DNA from: JAXGQD01 sp040766665
GTDB lineage: Bacteria > Bacillota > Clostridia > Saccharofermentanales > Fastidiosipilaceae
Assembly (NCBI GenBank): GCA_040766665.1
Contig: JAXGQD010000011.1
Span: forward strand, 1 to 64,000
DNA: 64,000 bases
Reading direction: 5' to 3'
Part shown: positions 8,217 to 16,713 of the stretch, one piece after another
Numbering within the stretch: the stretch's first letter is position 1
Layout: every line of letters starts with the position of its first letter
Program-made: the position numbers and the translations under genes
The notes under the pieces: generated by a model
The model's database searches: none
What the model was told of the DNA's origin: nothing
What the model saw: the letters and a program-made list of their open reading frames with translations, nothing else

Positions 8217-9497
8217 TCAAACCTTTTCCAGCGCCTGTTCGATATCTGCCAGAATATCAGCTGTCGCCTCACAACCGCAGGAAATACGCACCAACTCTGG
8301 TAAAACCCCGCAAGCCACCAAAGCCTCATCACTGAGCTGACGATGGGTCGTGCTGGCCGGATGCAGCATGCAGGTGCGAATGTCGGCGACGTGTGTCGCG
8401 ATGGCGCCTAACTGTAAGTTATCCATGAAACGCATCGCCGCTTCACGACCGCCCTTGATACCCACAGTGACAACACCGCAAGTGCCATTGGGCATGTACT
8501 TCTGCGCCAGTTCGTATGAGGCATCGCCCTCCAATTCAGGAAAGGTCACCCAGGCGACTTTTTCGTGTTCGGACATGTATTTTGCCACCGCTCTGCCGTT
8601 CTCGACGTGCCTGGCCATGCGTAAATGCAGGGTCTCGACTCCCAGATTGAGCAGGAAAGCGTTGTGAGGTGAAGGGATGGCTCCCAAATCACGCATCAGC
8701 TGGGCCAGAATTTTGGCAAAATACGCAGCCGCACCAAAAGCCTCGGTATAAATAATGCCATGGTATGAGGCATCCGGGTTAGTCAATTCGGGGAACTTGT
8801 CAGCATGTGCGTTCCAGTCGAAAGTGCCGCCATCTATGATGATGCCACCGACCGAGGTAGCATGGCCGTCCAAATACTTGGTTGTTGAGTGAATGACAAC
8901 GTCCGCACCCCACTCGAGCGGACGGAAATTGACCGGTGTAGGGAAGGTGTTGTCAATAATCAGGGGTACACCGTGTTCGTGGGCGACTTTGGCGAATTTT
9001 TCGACATCCAAAACGTTCAGAGCCGGGTTGGCCAAGCTTTCACCGAAGACAGCTTTGGTATTGGGCGTAAATGCGGCAGCCAGTTCTTCAGGGCTACAGT
9101 TAGGATCGACAAAGGTGAACTCGATGCCCATCCGGCGCATGGTGACGTCGAAAAGGTTAAAGGTGCCACCATATATCGTAGAAGCACTAATGATGTGGTC
9201 ACCGGCTTTTGCAATATTGAAGATGGAGTAGAAAGAAGCAGCCTGACCAGATGAGGTCAAAATGGCCGCTACACCGCCTTCGAGCTTACAAATTTTTTCT
9301 GCGACCGCATCGTTGGTGGGATTGGCCAGACGTGTATAAAAATAGCCTGATACTTTGAGATCAAAGAGGGCAGCCATGTCCTCGCAGCTATCGTACTTGA
9401 ATGTGGTCGATTGAATAATCGGAAGAGCCCGAGGCTCACCGTTCTTGGCCTGATAGCCAGCATGGATGCAGTTCGTTTCAACACTATAGTCTTGCAT
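8217..9497 (-). CDS. metY: O-acetylhomoserine sulfhydrylase
   Basis: PLP enzyme of the Cys/Met metabolism family, 426 residues, making homocysteine from O-acetylhomoserine and sulfide. The PLP-binding lysine is K207 in HSTTKYLDGHATSVGG, and YTRLANPTNDAVAEKI (residues 54-69) is the conserved N-terminal substrate/cofactor segment. Length and motifs favour MetY over MetB/MetC-type lyases, which are shorter and lack this N-terminal pattern. AAGGACGG precedes the ATG. It is a single gene bounded by palindromic repeats downstream and an unusual A-rich region upstream; no SAM riboswitch was recognised in its leader. Confidence 0.92.
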   Translation of the reverse strand: MQDYSVETNCIHAGYQAKNGEPRALPIIQSTTFKYDSCEDMAALFDLKVSGYFYTRLANPTNDAVAEKICKLEGGVAAILTSSGQAASFYSIFNIAKAGDHIISASTIYGGTFNLFDVTMRRMGIEFTFVDPNCSPEELAAAFTPNTKAVFGESLANPALNVLDVEKFAKVAHEHGVPLIIDNTFPTPVNFRPLEWGADVVIHSTTKYLDGHATSVGGIIIDGGTFDWNAHADKFPELTNPDASYHGIIYTEAFGAAAYFAKILAQLMRDLGAIPSPHNAFLLNLGVETLHLRMARHVENGRAVAKYMSEHEKVAWVTFPELEGDASYELAQKYMPNGTCGVVTVGIKGGREAAMRFMDNLQLGAIATHVADIRTCMLHPASTTHRQLSDEALVACGVLPELVRISCGCEATADILADIEQALEKV

Positions 9498-9761
9498 ATG
9501 ATTTCCGTCCTTCTGTTACTGTGCGGGTTTTGCCCGTAAGCGGTGTAACTTTCGTATTAAGTAATTTTAACTGAAAAAATGTAAATAATGAAAGCTCTAT
9601 AAGAAAAAGTTGGAAGTTTTGCTTGAATATCAAAAAGCAGGCAAAATAATGAATGCAGTGCAACTTTCGTGAAAATTGCTCAAAATACTTTCTAATAAAT
9701 TCTGTGCTCGTTGCCGTATATAGACAAATTGTCAAAGTTTACGAATTCACGGCACAAAATA

Positions 9762-9790
9762 TTGACATAAGGGACAGTGGGTTTTATAGT
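9762..9790 (+). promoter_or_regulatory. Consensus sigma-A promoter
   Basis: TTGACA (9762-9767), a 17-bp spacer, and TATAGT (9785-9790). Transcription would begin near 9797 and enter the purine-rich region upstream of hpt. This is the best -35/-10 match seen in the window. Confidence 0.75.
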
Positions 9791-9796
9791 GTAGAC

Positions 9797-10400
9797 AAGC
9801 TCCAGGGAATACCAAAGGTAAAACCAAAAGGAAGCCGCCGTAGGAACTACGGAAGACGAAATGGTGTAGAGAGACATAAAGCCAAAAGACTAAAGTAAGA
9901 AATACGTAAACGAGTCAGTAACATAGAAACAAAGACAAAGAAAAAACGTAAAATCAGAAACAGTCAAGAGAAGAAAAAAGGGTAGTCGCTACATAAGTCA
10001 AAACCAGTGAAGTAAAAACGTTGAACATTGAAATCTGAAAGAAACTAAGTAAGAATCCAAAACTAAAGATCTTGGAAACTGAAAAAGCGAAAAAGAAGTT
10101 TAAAGTAAGTAGAAAATCAACGGGAAACTCGTACAAAGAATTAAAATAACGTACGCTAGGCCGAGTGAAAAGAAACCGAAATAGACGAAAGCGAAAAGTA
10201 GAAATCAGAAAGTAAAGAAAAAGCGAAATTAGACAAAAGATTCTAAAAAAAAACGAAAGAATCAAAAGTCAAAGAAAAAGCATTGGTAGAGATAAAAAGA
10301 GTTTCGCATAAAGGGTAACCAAAAAGGTGAATAACGGGTTCGTTGGAGCTTCTTATATAAACCAGACCTCTGGGTTTTGCCTGACTCAGAGGTCTTTTTT
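9797..10400 (+). ncRNA. Candidate long A-rich non-coding leader upstream of hpt
   Basis: About 600 nt between a consensus promoter and an intrinsic terminator with no gene in any frame: plus-strand frames are full of stops. By hand count, 9901-10260 is about 54% A, 19% G, 12% C and 14% T, quite unlike its neighbours. Early in it, CCGTAG-GAA-CTACGG (9838-9852) is a perfect hairpin; GATTCT/AGAATC near 10239-10261 is another weak stem. The motif AAGTAAG recurs. Because hpt starts 20 nt after the terminator, this may be a regulated leader rather than a free RNA. It matches no riboswitch or structured RNA class that I recognise. Confidence 0.4.
10364..10400 (+). terminator. hpt: Intrinsic terminator or attenuator just before hpt
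   Basis: AGACCTCTG (10364-10372) pairs perfectly with CAGAGGTCT (10387-10395), followed by TTTTT. An overlapping alternative hairpin, AACCAG-ACCT-CTGGGTT from about 10360, would use the 5' arm and could act as an antiterminator. Confidence 0.85.
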
Positions 10401-10420
10401 GGTGTTTATTCGGAGTGTAA

Positions 10421-10977
10421 ATGAAAGCTTGGCAAGATAACCAGTTTCGCAGCATCTATTCAGAAGCTCAAATCGCAACTCGCATCAAAGAAATGGGTCA
10501 GGAAATCAGCAAAGACTATGCTGATATTACGGACCCCTCTTAGTTATAGGCATGTTACGTGGCTCTCTCTATTTTATGGCCGACTTAACGCGGGCTATCG
10601 ATTTGCCCCTGACCTTTGATTTCATCGGCATCAGCAGTTTTGATCCTAACAGCGAATTAAGCAGTATCAGGGTGACGAAGGATTTGGTCGTCGACATCCG
10701 TAATCGTCATGTTTTGGTGTTGGAGGAAATTGTCAGAACCGGCTTAACGACCAGCTACATGATGCAATTCTTAGAGGATAGGCAACCGGCCAGTCTAGCC
10801 TTGGCTGCTTTCCTGGCTTCCGAGGATCAGCTTCTGATTGATCTGCCGCTTAAATACACCGGCTTTGAAATTGACTACACAAGGGTCGTGGGTTACGGCA
10901 TGGACTTTCAGGACAAAGCCAGAAACCTGCCCTTTGTGGCTGAGCTGGAAAAAGATAAGCTGCTCAGTTTATCCTAG
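10421..10977 (+). pseudogene. hpt: Hypoxanthine phosphoribosyltransferase, frameshifted
   Basis: Purine-salvage enzyme converting hypoxanthine or guanine plus PRPP to IMP or GMP. The N-terminal part (10421-10539) reads MKAWQDNQFRSIYSEAQIAT and ends early at a TAG; the rest continues in another frame as LLVIGMLRGSLYFMADL, then the PRPP motif VLVLEEIVRTGLT. The shift falls on a run of four C near 10532; five C restores one 186-residue protein. The PRPP motif has EE where most family members have ED. A GGAG site precedes the ATG. With only 20 bp after the upstream terminator there is no room for its own promoter. Confidence 0.8.
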
Positions 10978-11510
10978 TCAGCCATTTTTAAACTATCCTT
11001 CATCATGGCAAAACAATGCGCCTCCCCATGCAGGCTCAGATCCTCCAAAAAGCGTCGCATCCAGTGATCGGTATGCGCGCTGATTTGGTAATGTGGGAAA
11101 GAGTGTAAGTAATACTCATAGGCACTATCCGGTCGATACGTTTCACCCATATATATTTTACAAGCTGCAATCCGGTCACAGACGGATTCAACGATGTATT
11201 TTAGCGGCATATCGATAGCGCCGTATTTTCCACCACCCTGAGGATAGTCGTTCCAATATTCGAGGTGGTGTTTGTTGCGCCCTTTATGGTGCAGCCAGGC
11301 TTTTGAAACGCCCTCTGTTCTTCTTTCCAAGTCGTTGGGGCTACGTGTGCCCTGATAGTATTTGGCACCGGCAATAAATTCAGTCGGACCGTACTTCGAT
11401 AAGTCATGCATCAAGCCTTGCCAAAACAAACCGGATTGGCGGCAGTAACGCCAAACCAGCAAGCGATGTTTAGTTATTGTCAGCCAGTGGGCCAGCGGAT
11501 GAAAGGCCAT
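10974..11510 (-). CDS. DUF5662 family protein
   Basis: Cytoplasmic protein of about 178 residues, rich in His and Trp/Tyr, with HDLSKYGPTEF, WLHHKGRNKHHLEYW and HYQISAHTDHW. These recurring H/D motifs suggest an HD-like metal site, as in the DUF5662 family to which I assign it from memory; biochemical function is unknown. The ATG at 11510 has AAGGGA upstream and lies 1 bp past the stop of the Gfo/Idh/MocA gene, so the two are coupled. Its 3' end overlaps the convergent hpt by 4 bp. Confidence 0.65.
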   Translation of the reverse strand: MAFHPLAHWLTITKHRLLVWRYCRQSGLFWQGLMHDLSKYGPTEFIAGAKYYQGTRSPNDLERRTEGVSKAWLHHKGRNKHHLEYWNDYPQGGGKYGAIDMPLKYIVESVCDRIAACKIYMGETYRPDSAYEYYLHSFPHYQISAHTDHWMRRFLEDLSLHGEAHCFAMMKDSLKMAD

Positions 11511-11511
11511 T

Positions 11512-12453
11512 TTAGGATCCCTTCTGTAATGTTTCGTAGACTTGCACCACTGCCAGCGTGTGTGCCTTCCATTGCTCATAGGCTTCGGTATCTTTATCCA
11601 TCAGGGCGGCAGAGAAATCCAGCCATTCGTGTTCCAGACGCTCGATGATGGGAGGGGAGTAGGCCAGTTCGGGCAGATTACTTTCAACTGCGGCAAGACT
11701 ACGGCTTTCTTCTTTCATATAGAAATAGCCTTTTTCGCCTTGGATTTCGACACCGTTGCGGCCGTTGCTGTCTTTTGCCCCGAAACATAGCGCATGAAAG
11801 CCATCATAGCTAAGCACCGCCACGCCACTGGTATCGACCGTATTAAAGCCACGATTGGCAAAATACTGCGACTTCTTCGGCGCACCAAAGAGGCCGACCG
11901 CGAGATGCAAGTTATAAATGTTCAAATCACCTAAGGACCCTCCTGCAAAAGCAGGGTCAAAAATATTGCTGACCTCACCGGACAAATACTTACTGTAGCG
12001 TGAAGAAAACTGCGAATAATTCGCATAGAAGTGGCGTACCGGACCTAGTTCTTTAAGATGCGTTTTGAGGTACTTATAACTTTCGTTGTGAATCGTGGTG
12101 ATGGCTTCAAAGAGCATAATGCCTTGCGCATCAGCTAGCGCAAAGAGCTCCTGAGCCTCGCTCAAGGTCTGTACAAAGGGCTTTTCCAAAACGACGTGCT
12201 TTTTGGCCTGCAATGACCGCTTAGCCTGTTCGTAGTGCAGTGTATTGGGGGAGGCGATGTAAACGAGTTCGACCTGAGGGTCCGCCAGCATCTCATCAAA
12301 GTTGTCGTATGCTTTATTCAGGGCATATGCCTGAGCCTTTTCCAGACTGCGCGAATAAATCGCGTAGGGCTGCACCGCCGGCACGTTCTTTAGCGCTGCC
12401 AGGGTCTGCTCCGTGATAAAACTTGTACCGACACAAGCCAGATTCACTGCCAT
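11512..12453 (-). CDS. Gfo/Idh/MocA family NAD(P)-dependent oxidoreductase
   Basis: Predicted sugar or polyol dehydrogenase of 313 residues. A Rossmann start (ACVGTSFIT), the conserved LEKPF segment (VVLEKPFVQT) and FEAITTIHNESYKYLK typify the family, in which Lys of EKP contacts cofactor and substrate. AAAGGAGCC lies 6-8 bp before the chosen ATG; a longer in-frame start would add 23 unlike residues. First gene of a two-gene unit with the DUF5662 protein. The substrate is not predictable. Confidence 0.85.
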   Translation of the reverse strand: MAVNLACVGTSFITEQTLAALKNVPAVQPYAIYSRSLEKAQAYALNKAYDNFDEMLADPQVELVYIASPNTLHYEQAKRSLQAKKHVVLEKPFVQTLSEAQELFALADAQGIMLFEAITTIHNESYKYLKTHLKELGPVRHFYANYSQFSSRYSKYLSGEVSNIFDPAFAGGSLGDLNIYNLHLAVGLFGAPKKSQYFANRGFNTVDTSGVAVLSYDGFHALCFGAKDSNGRNGVEIQGEKGYFYMKEESRSLAAVESNLPELAYSPPIIERLEHEWLDFSAALMDKDTEAYEQWKAHTLAVVQVYETLQKGS

Positions 12454-12590
12454 GTTTATGGGCTCCTTTAATTGATTATTACTCATTTCAACAGTTTGGC
12501 AGAGATTCGTCAAGAACGACAAAGCATAGCGCCTGCACCTTTGGTATGATGAGAGTCACGAAGAAAAAACGCATCTGAGAGGTAGAAACG

Positions 12591-13220
12591 ATGAAAGTTT
12601 ATGATGTTAGCCGCAGCATCAGCGAGGCGATGACCGTATATAAGGACCGCGACAGCAAGCGTATCAGCCGCAGGATTGAGGCGATTTTTGCCGAAAGGAT
12701 GGTCAATGAATCCTCTTTGTGTATGAATATGCATACGGGAACGCACGTCGATGCCCCTTTTCATATGCTGGCCGACGGTATCACGATGGATGCGGTCGAT
12801 CCCGCCTTGTATTTTGGACCGGCGAAACTCTTTGATTTGACGAATAAAGCGGAAATCATCACGGCTGAAGATATCAGCAAGTTAGATATTCAAGCCGGTG
12901 ATATCGTCATCTTTAAGACACGCAACTCCTATAGCGAGAAGTACGATCCCAAATTCGTATACATTGAAGTGGATGCGGCCGAAGCCTTGGTCGCTTTAGG
13001 TATTAAAACGGTCGGCATCGATGCGATGAGTTTGGAACGTGATAAAGCGGAACACCCGACCCATTCCTTGATACTGGGAGCGGGCATCGGGGTAATTGAA
13101 GACTTGCGTCTGGCGGAAGTTCCTGCAGGGAGATATTTTTTGATGGCTTTACCCCTGAAACTGGATGGCTTTGAAGCTTCGCCGGTCAGAGCTCTGCTTG
13201 TCGATTATGATTCGGAATAA
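12591..13220 (+). CDS. Cyclase family protein (kynurenine formamidase-like)
   Basis: Metal-dependent amide hydrolase fold of 209 residues. MHTGTHVDAPFHM (around residues 47-59) supplies the conserved HxGTHxDxP metal-binding motif; YDVSRSISEAM is the usual N-terminus. Members include kynurenine formamidase and many uncharacterised hydrolases; tryptophan-degradation neighbours are missing, so the substrate is open. AGAGGTAG precedes the ATG. It converges with hydE, overlapping it by 16 bp. Confidence 0.8.
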   Translation: MKVYDVSRSISEAMTVYKDRDSKRISRRIEAIFAERMVNESSLCMNMHTGTHVDAPFHMLADGITMDAVDPALYFGPAKLFDLTNKAEIITAEDISKLDIQAGDIVIFKTRNSYSEKYDPKFVYIEVDAAEALVALGIKTVGIDAMSLERDKAEHPTHSLILGAGIGVIEDLRLAEVPAGRYFLMALPLKLDGFEASPVRALLVDYDSE

Positions 13221-14245
13221 TCGCCTCTGTCCACGGCTAGTGTATAGCCGATCTCCTGCATGCTTAACTCTAATTCTCGCCAGTATTCGGCCGCTTCCAA
13301 GCCGCTGCTTAATTTGTGGTCATAAAGGGCATATTTCGCTCTGACCGCTTGTGGCGAAAGATTAGGCATCAGGACATTGGCACCTGCCAAAATCCCTAAC
13401 TGACGGCCTTTAGGGTCTATGCTGCCCAAGGCGGTCGTCGCCGGAATCATGGCAAAAGGATTCATGATGCGCAGCAAAGCAATAAAGAAAAGCACCTCTT
13501 CCAGGCGACCTTGGCTTTCTTGGGCAAAAGGCGTCCCGTGTGCCGGAATAAAGGGTCCGATACCAATCATCTCCGGCTTAAACTCAGCAATAAAAAGCAA
13601 GTCATCAGCCAGACTTGCCGTGGTCTGGTAGGGTGAGCCCACCATGAAACCGACCCCCACTTGAAAACCGATTTTTTTAAGCGCATTCAGACAAGACAAA
13701 CGCTGGGCAAGGCTCAGTTCGGAAGGATGAAGCTTAGCATAGTGGGCCGCATCCGCCGTTTCATGGCGCAGCAAATAACGGTCCGCACCCGCCTCAAACA
13801 TCAGACGATAGTCTTCTTCAGAGTATTCGCCTAAGGATAAAGTCACTGCACAATCTGGATAAGCCTCTTTGATGGCCCTGACCAAGCCTGCAACGCGTGC
13901 CGCTGTGAAATAGAGGTCTTCACCGCCTTGCAGGACGAAAGTACGAAAACCCAACTGGTAACCTTCAGCACAGGCACTGAGAATTTCCTCCTGATTGAGG
14001 CGATAACGGGAAACACCAGCCTGACTACGACGAATGCCGCAGTAATAGCAATCGTTTCGGCAATAGTTACTGACTTCAATCAAGCCACGTGTATAAATGC
14101 GATTGGCAAAATGAGCCAAAGACATGGCTCTGGCCTTTGCAAAGAGGAGGGCATCGCTTTCTTTATTGTGATTATCTATCCATCTCATCAGCTCGGCTTT
14201 ACTTGGTAAATAGCCCGAGGCGGTGCGTTCAATCAGATTTTTCAT
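13205..14245 (-). CDS. hydE: [FeFe]-hydrogenase maturase HydE (radical SAM)
   Basis: Radical SAM enzyme of about 346 residues that helps build the diiron subcluster of [FeFe] hydrogenase. The CX3CX2C cluster motif (CRNDCYYC, residues 62-69) follows LIEVSNY, the pattern of HydE; the related biotin synthase has other surroundings. LQGGEDLYF, LRHETAD and GFMVGSPYQT are further HydE-like segments. AGGAG precedes the ATG. hydF, hydG and hydrogenase genes are absent from this window. A close HydE-like radical SAM paralogue cannot be excluded. Confidence 0.8.
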   Translation of the reverse strand: MKNLIERTASGYLPSKAELMRWIDNHNKESDALLFAKARAMSLAHFANRIYTRGLIEVSNYCRNDCYYCGIRRSQAGVSRYRLNQEEILSACAEGYQLGFRTFVLQGGEDLYFTAARVAGLVRAIKEAYPDCAVTLSLGEYSEEDYRLMFEAGADRYLLRHETADAAHYAKLHPSELSLAQRLSCLNALKKIGFQVGVGFMVGSPYQTTASLADDLLFIAEFKPEMIGIGPFIPAHGTPFAQESQGRLEEVLFFIALLRIMNPFAMIPATTALGSIDPKGRQLGILAGANVLMPNLSPQAVRAKYALYDHKLSSGLEAAEYWRELELSMQEIGYTLAVDRGDYSES

Positions 14246-14333
14246 AGGACTCCTGTCGCAAACGTTCTGTGCCATTCATTTTAGCTGATTTTTGCCCTGC
14301 TGTCGTTTTACAGATGGTCAAGATTTTACCATT

Positions 14334-14376
14334 AAAAAAGCTGCCTCCCTATGGCTAAAAGCTCCCGGGAAACAGC
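14334..14376 (-). terminator. Intrinsic terminator of the MMPL operon
   Basis: On the minus strand GCTGTTTCCC (from 14376) pairs with GGGAGGCAGC (to 14340) with two G-U pairs, and is followed by TTTTTT. Confidence 0.75.
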
Positions 14377-14403
14377 CTTCTTCAATTGACTTAAGTAAAA
14401 GGA

Positions 14404-16713
14404 CTACCTAAACAAATCCAGGAACTTCTCCAAGAAGCCTTTTCTTTCTTCGACTACAGGCGCCGTCTCAACCGTTTTTGTGACAGCAATTTCCGGTGAC
14501 ATCATGACAAACTGCACGGACTTAATTCGGCTGTTCTTCGGATCCGTGAACGATTTCAAAGTAAAATCTCCGCCAATCATATTCTCGATTTCTTGGTTCA
14601 TTTTATCTTCGAATTCCTTGTCGATGTCCTTAATCGAATCGTTAAATTTTTGCGTACCTGCAGCCAATTCGCCCACTCCGTCGGAATAGGTTCTCAGGCC
14701 GTCTCTAAAGGTATACAGACCGTCTGAAAGTTGCCTGACCCCTTCACTGTACTGTTTCACGCCGTCAGCTGCTTCAGTTGCCCCGCTGCTCAGGCTATTC
14801 GCTCCATTTTTTATGGAACTGCCCGATTTAACCAGCTGTTTGATGCCGTCACCTAGGCCGACTAAACCTGAATCAATTGAGCCTGTATTGGAGGCCAGTT
14901 GGGCTACTCCATCCGTATAGGCTTTGAGACCGCTATCGAAGCTCGCATACTGTGTCGAGAGTGTGTTGATTCCCTCAATCAATTGCGGCAGGTTGCCGAC
15001 TTGCGTCACCAACGTGGCAATGCCCGTATTGAGGGCTTCGTATTCTTTAACCAGTGTCGAAAGACCACTGCTCAGCGCAGTGAGATTTGTACTGATTTCA
15101 TTGAGACCGGCGGAAATCTTCGTGAGATTTTCGGCTATTTGAGGGAATGCGTCGGACGCTAAAGCCAAGTTTTCAGCCAATGTCGTATAGGCACCCAAGA
15201 GCTGATTTAAACCATCTTTTAAGCCAGCAATTTGTGCACTACTTTGCCCTGAACTACTTTCGATAAAGCCGAGTAAAGTTTGCACATCCGCATTGCTTGG
15301 ATCTGCGAGAGCGAGTTGCGCAGCCAGATCAGCCCCGCTGACCGCAGGGGGAACCACCATTTGGTCGATCAAAGTGGCAAAACTGCCGTTGCTCTGCTCT
15401 AAACCGGCGACGATCTGCGGTAAGCCCTGAGCGCTTGTATTCAAGCCTTCTGCCAGCGCGCTCAGCCCGGCTGCGGTCTCGTTCAGTGGCGTACTGATGG
15501 CGCTGAGGCCACCGTCTATTTGCTTAAGTGCTTCATAGAATTTTTGTGAGCCTTCCGCTAAAGTACTTAATTGTGTGGGAGCTTGTGGGTCCGACGAGGA
15601 AGAAGAGGCGGAAAGTTGCTTGGACATCTCGGCTAAAGCGGAAGCAATTTGGCTTGAGCCAGCGGTGAGCTCTGCGTTTTGTTCTGAGAGTGTATCGAGA
15701 CCGGAAGCAAAGCTGCGGAACCCACTTAAAAGTTGTTCGCTGCCGCTGCCCAGCTGACCCACCCCATCCACATAGGAGGAGACACCTGAAGCGCATTGCG
15801 AGACGCCGCTACCCAATTCTTGTATACCGCTGACTAACTGCGGGCCGTTATCGGCCAAGGTCTTCGCACCATCCGCAGACTGGCCTGCACCGTCGACCAA
15901 TTCCAAAGCGCCGGACTTGAGCTGCTGAGCGCCGCTGTTGAGATCGGCGACCCCGGTATGTAAGTCCGCAAACTGATTGGTGTACTGTGATAAATCGGGC
16001 ATTTGGAATTCGAAGTGCAGCGGTACGGCACTGATCTGAATGCCATTCATGGCAAAATTCTGAATATCGGCAGTGAGGCTGTAGGCCGCGGTTTGCCCTG
16101 GCAAAACCATCCAGTTCACTACTTTATCCGCCCCGGCATTGGCGATTGTCGCTTCTTCAGCAACAAGATTGCTTGCCTTATCCGCATTAACCGTCAGGCT
16201 AATCTGTAGGACATAGTTTTCAAAGAAGACCGGATCCACTTTTTGGTTGCGGTCGATTTTGATTTCGAGTTCCATTTTGCCACTCTGACCGGAAAGCGCA
16301 GCAGCGTTCGTGGTCAAACCATTGAGTTTGTATTTGAAGGTGATCAACCAAGGCAGATCCTTCGTCCGCATATGTCCCTGATAATAAAAGCGCCCTTTAT
16401 CCGCACTGACCGCAATGGTTCCGTTTTTATTGTCTATGCTATTGGTATTGCTGAGGTTCAGCACTTCACTGTAGTTGCCCTGGTCCGTAATCAGACCCTT
16501 TTCCGTGAGGTTGAAGGCATTGACGACATAGACTTCCTGAACAGATCCGTCTTCAGCCAGTTTGCCGTAGACCACTTCTTCTGTATCAGGGGCAGCGGCG
16601 CTTATTGGCTGTTTAAATGTAAAAGGCAAAAGTAAGCCCAAACAAAGGCTCAAGGCGAACAATCTTTGGGCGTGTTTGCTTCGGCGATGGTGGGGATTAG
16701 TGAGACGTTTCAT
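14404..16713 (-). CDS. Exported heptad-repeat protein partnered with MMPL transporter
   Basis: Secreted or membrane-anchored protein of 769 residues. An N-terminal hydrophobic segment (FALSLCLGLLLPFTF) ends near an Ala-rich site, resembling a signal peptide. Residues about 240-700 hold long runs of LxxG/LxxGxxxL heptads (LNSGAQQLKSG, LVDGAGQSADG, LSDGLYTFRDG), as in YhgE/Pip-associated proteins. The start ATG has AGGAGG 6 bp upstream and overlaps the end of the MMPL gene by 17 bp, so the pair is translationally coupled and probably forms an envelope export complex. Cargo is unknown. Confidence 0.75.
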   Translation of the reverse strand: MKRLTNPHHRRSKHAQRLFALSLCLGLLLPFTFKQPISAAAPDTEEVVYGKLAEDGSVQEVYVVNAFNLTEKGLITDQGNYSEVLNLSNTNSIDNKNGTIAVSADKGRFYYQGHMRTKDLPWLITFKYKLNGLTTNAAALSGQSGKMELEIKIDRNQKVDPVFFENYVLQISLTVNADKASNLVAEEATIANAGADKVVNWMVLPGQTAAYSLTADIQNFAMNGIQISAVPLHFEFQMPDLSQYTNQFADLHTGVADLNSGAQQLKSGALELVDGAGQSADGAKTLADNGPQLVSGIQELGSGVSQCASGVSSYVDGVGQLGSGSEQLLSGFRSFASGLDTLSEQNAELTAGSSQIASALAEMSKQLSASSSSSDPQAPTQLSTLAEGSQKFYEALKQIDGGLSAISTPLNETAAGLSALAEGLNTSAQGLPQIVAGLEQSNGSFATLIDQMVVPPAVSGADLAAQLALADPSNADVQTLLGFIESSSGQSSAQIAGLKDGLNQLLGAYTTLAENLALASDAFPQIAENLTKISAGLNEISTNLTALSSGLSTLVKEYEALNTGIATLVTQVGNLPQLIEGINTLSTQYASFDSGLKAYTDGVAQLASNTGSIDSGLVGLGDGIKQLVKSGSSIKNGANSLSSGATEAADGVKQYSEGVRQLSDGLYTFRDGLRTYSDGVGELAAGTQKFNDSIKDIDKEFEDKMNQEIENMIGGDFTLKSFTDPKNSRIKSVQFVMMSPEIAVTKTVETAPVVEERKGFLEKFLDLFR

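Noticed and set aside
9498..9650. SAM or T-box leader for metY
   Set aside because: No recognisable core motifs of either class between the metY start and the A-rich region.
9954..10265. 103-codon minus-strand reading frame in the A-rich region
   Set aside because: Composition is only Phe/Leu/Ser from complement of A-rich DNA, no ribosome site, no recognisable domain.
10300..10400. Purine (guanine) riboswitch before hpt
   Set aside because: The conserved TATA...TATGG junction and paired loops of the purine aptamer are not found; only the terminator is clear.
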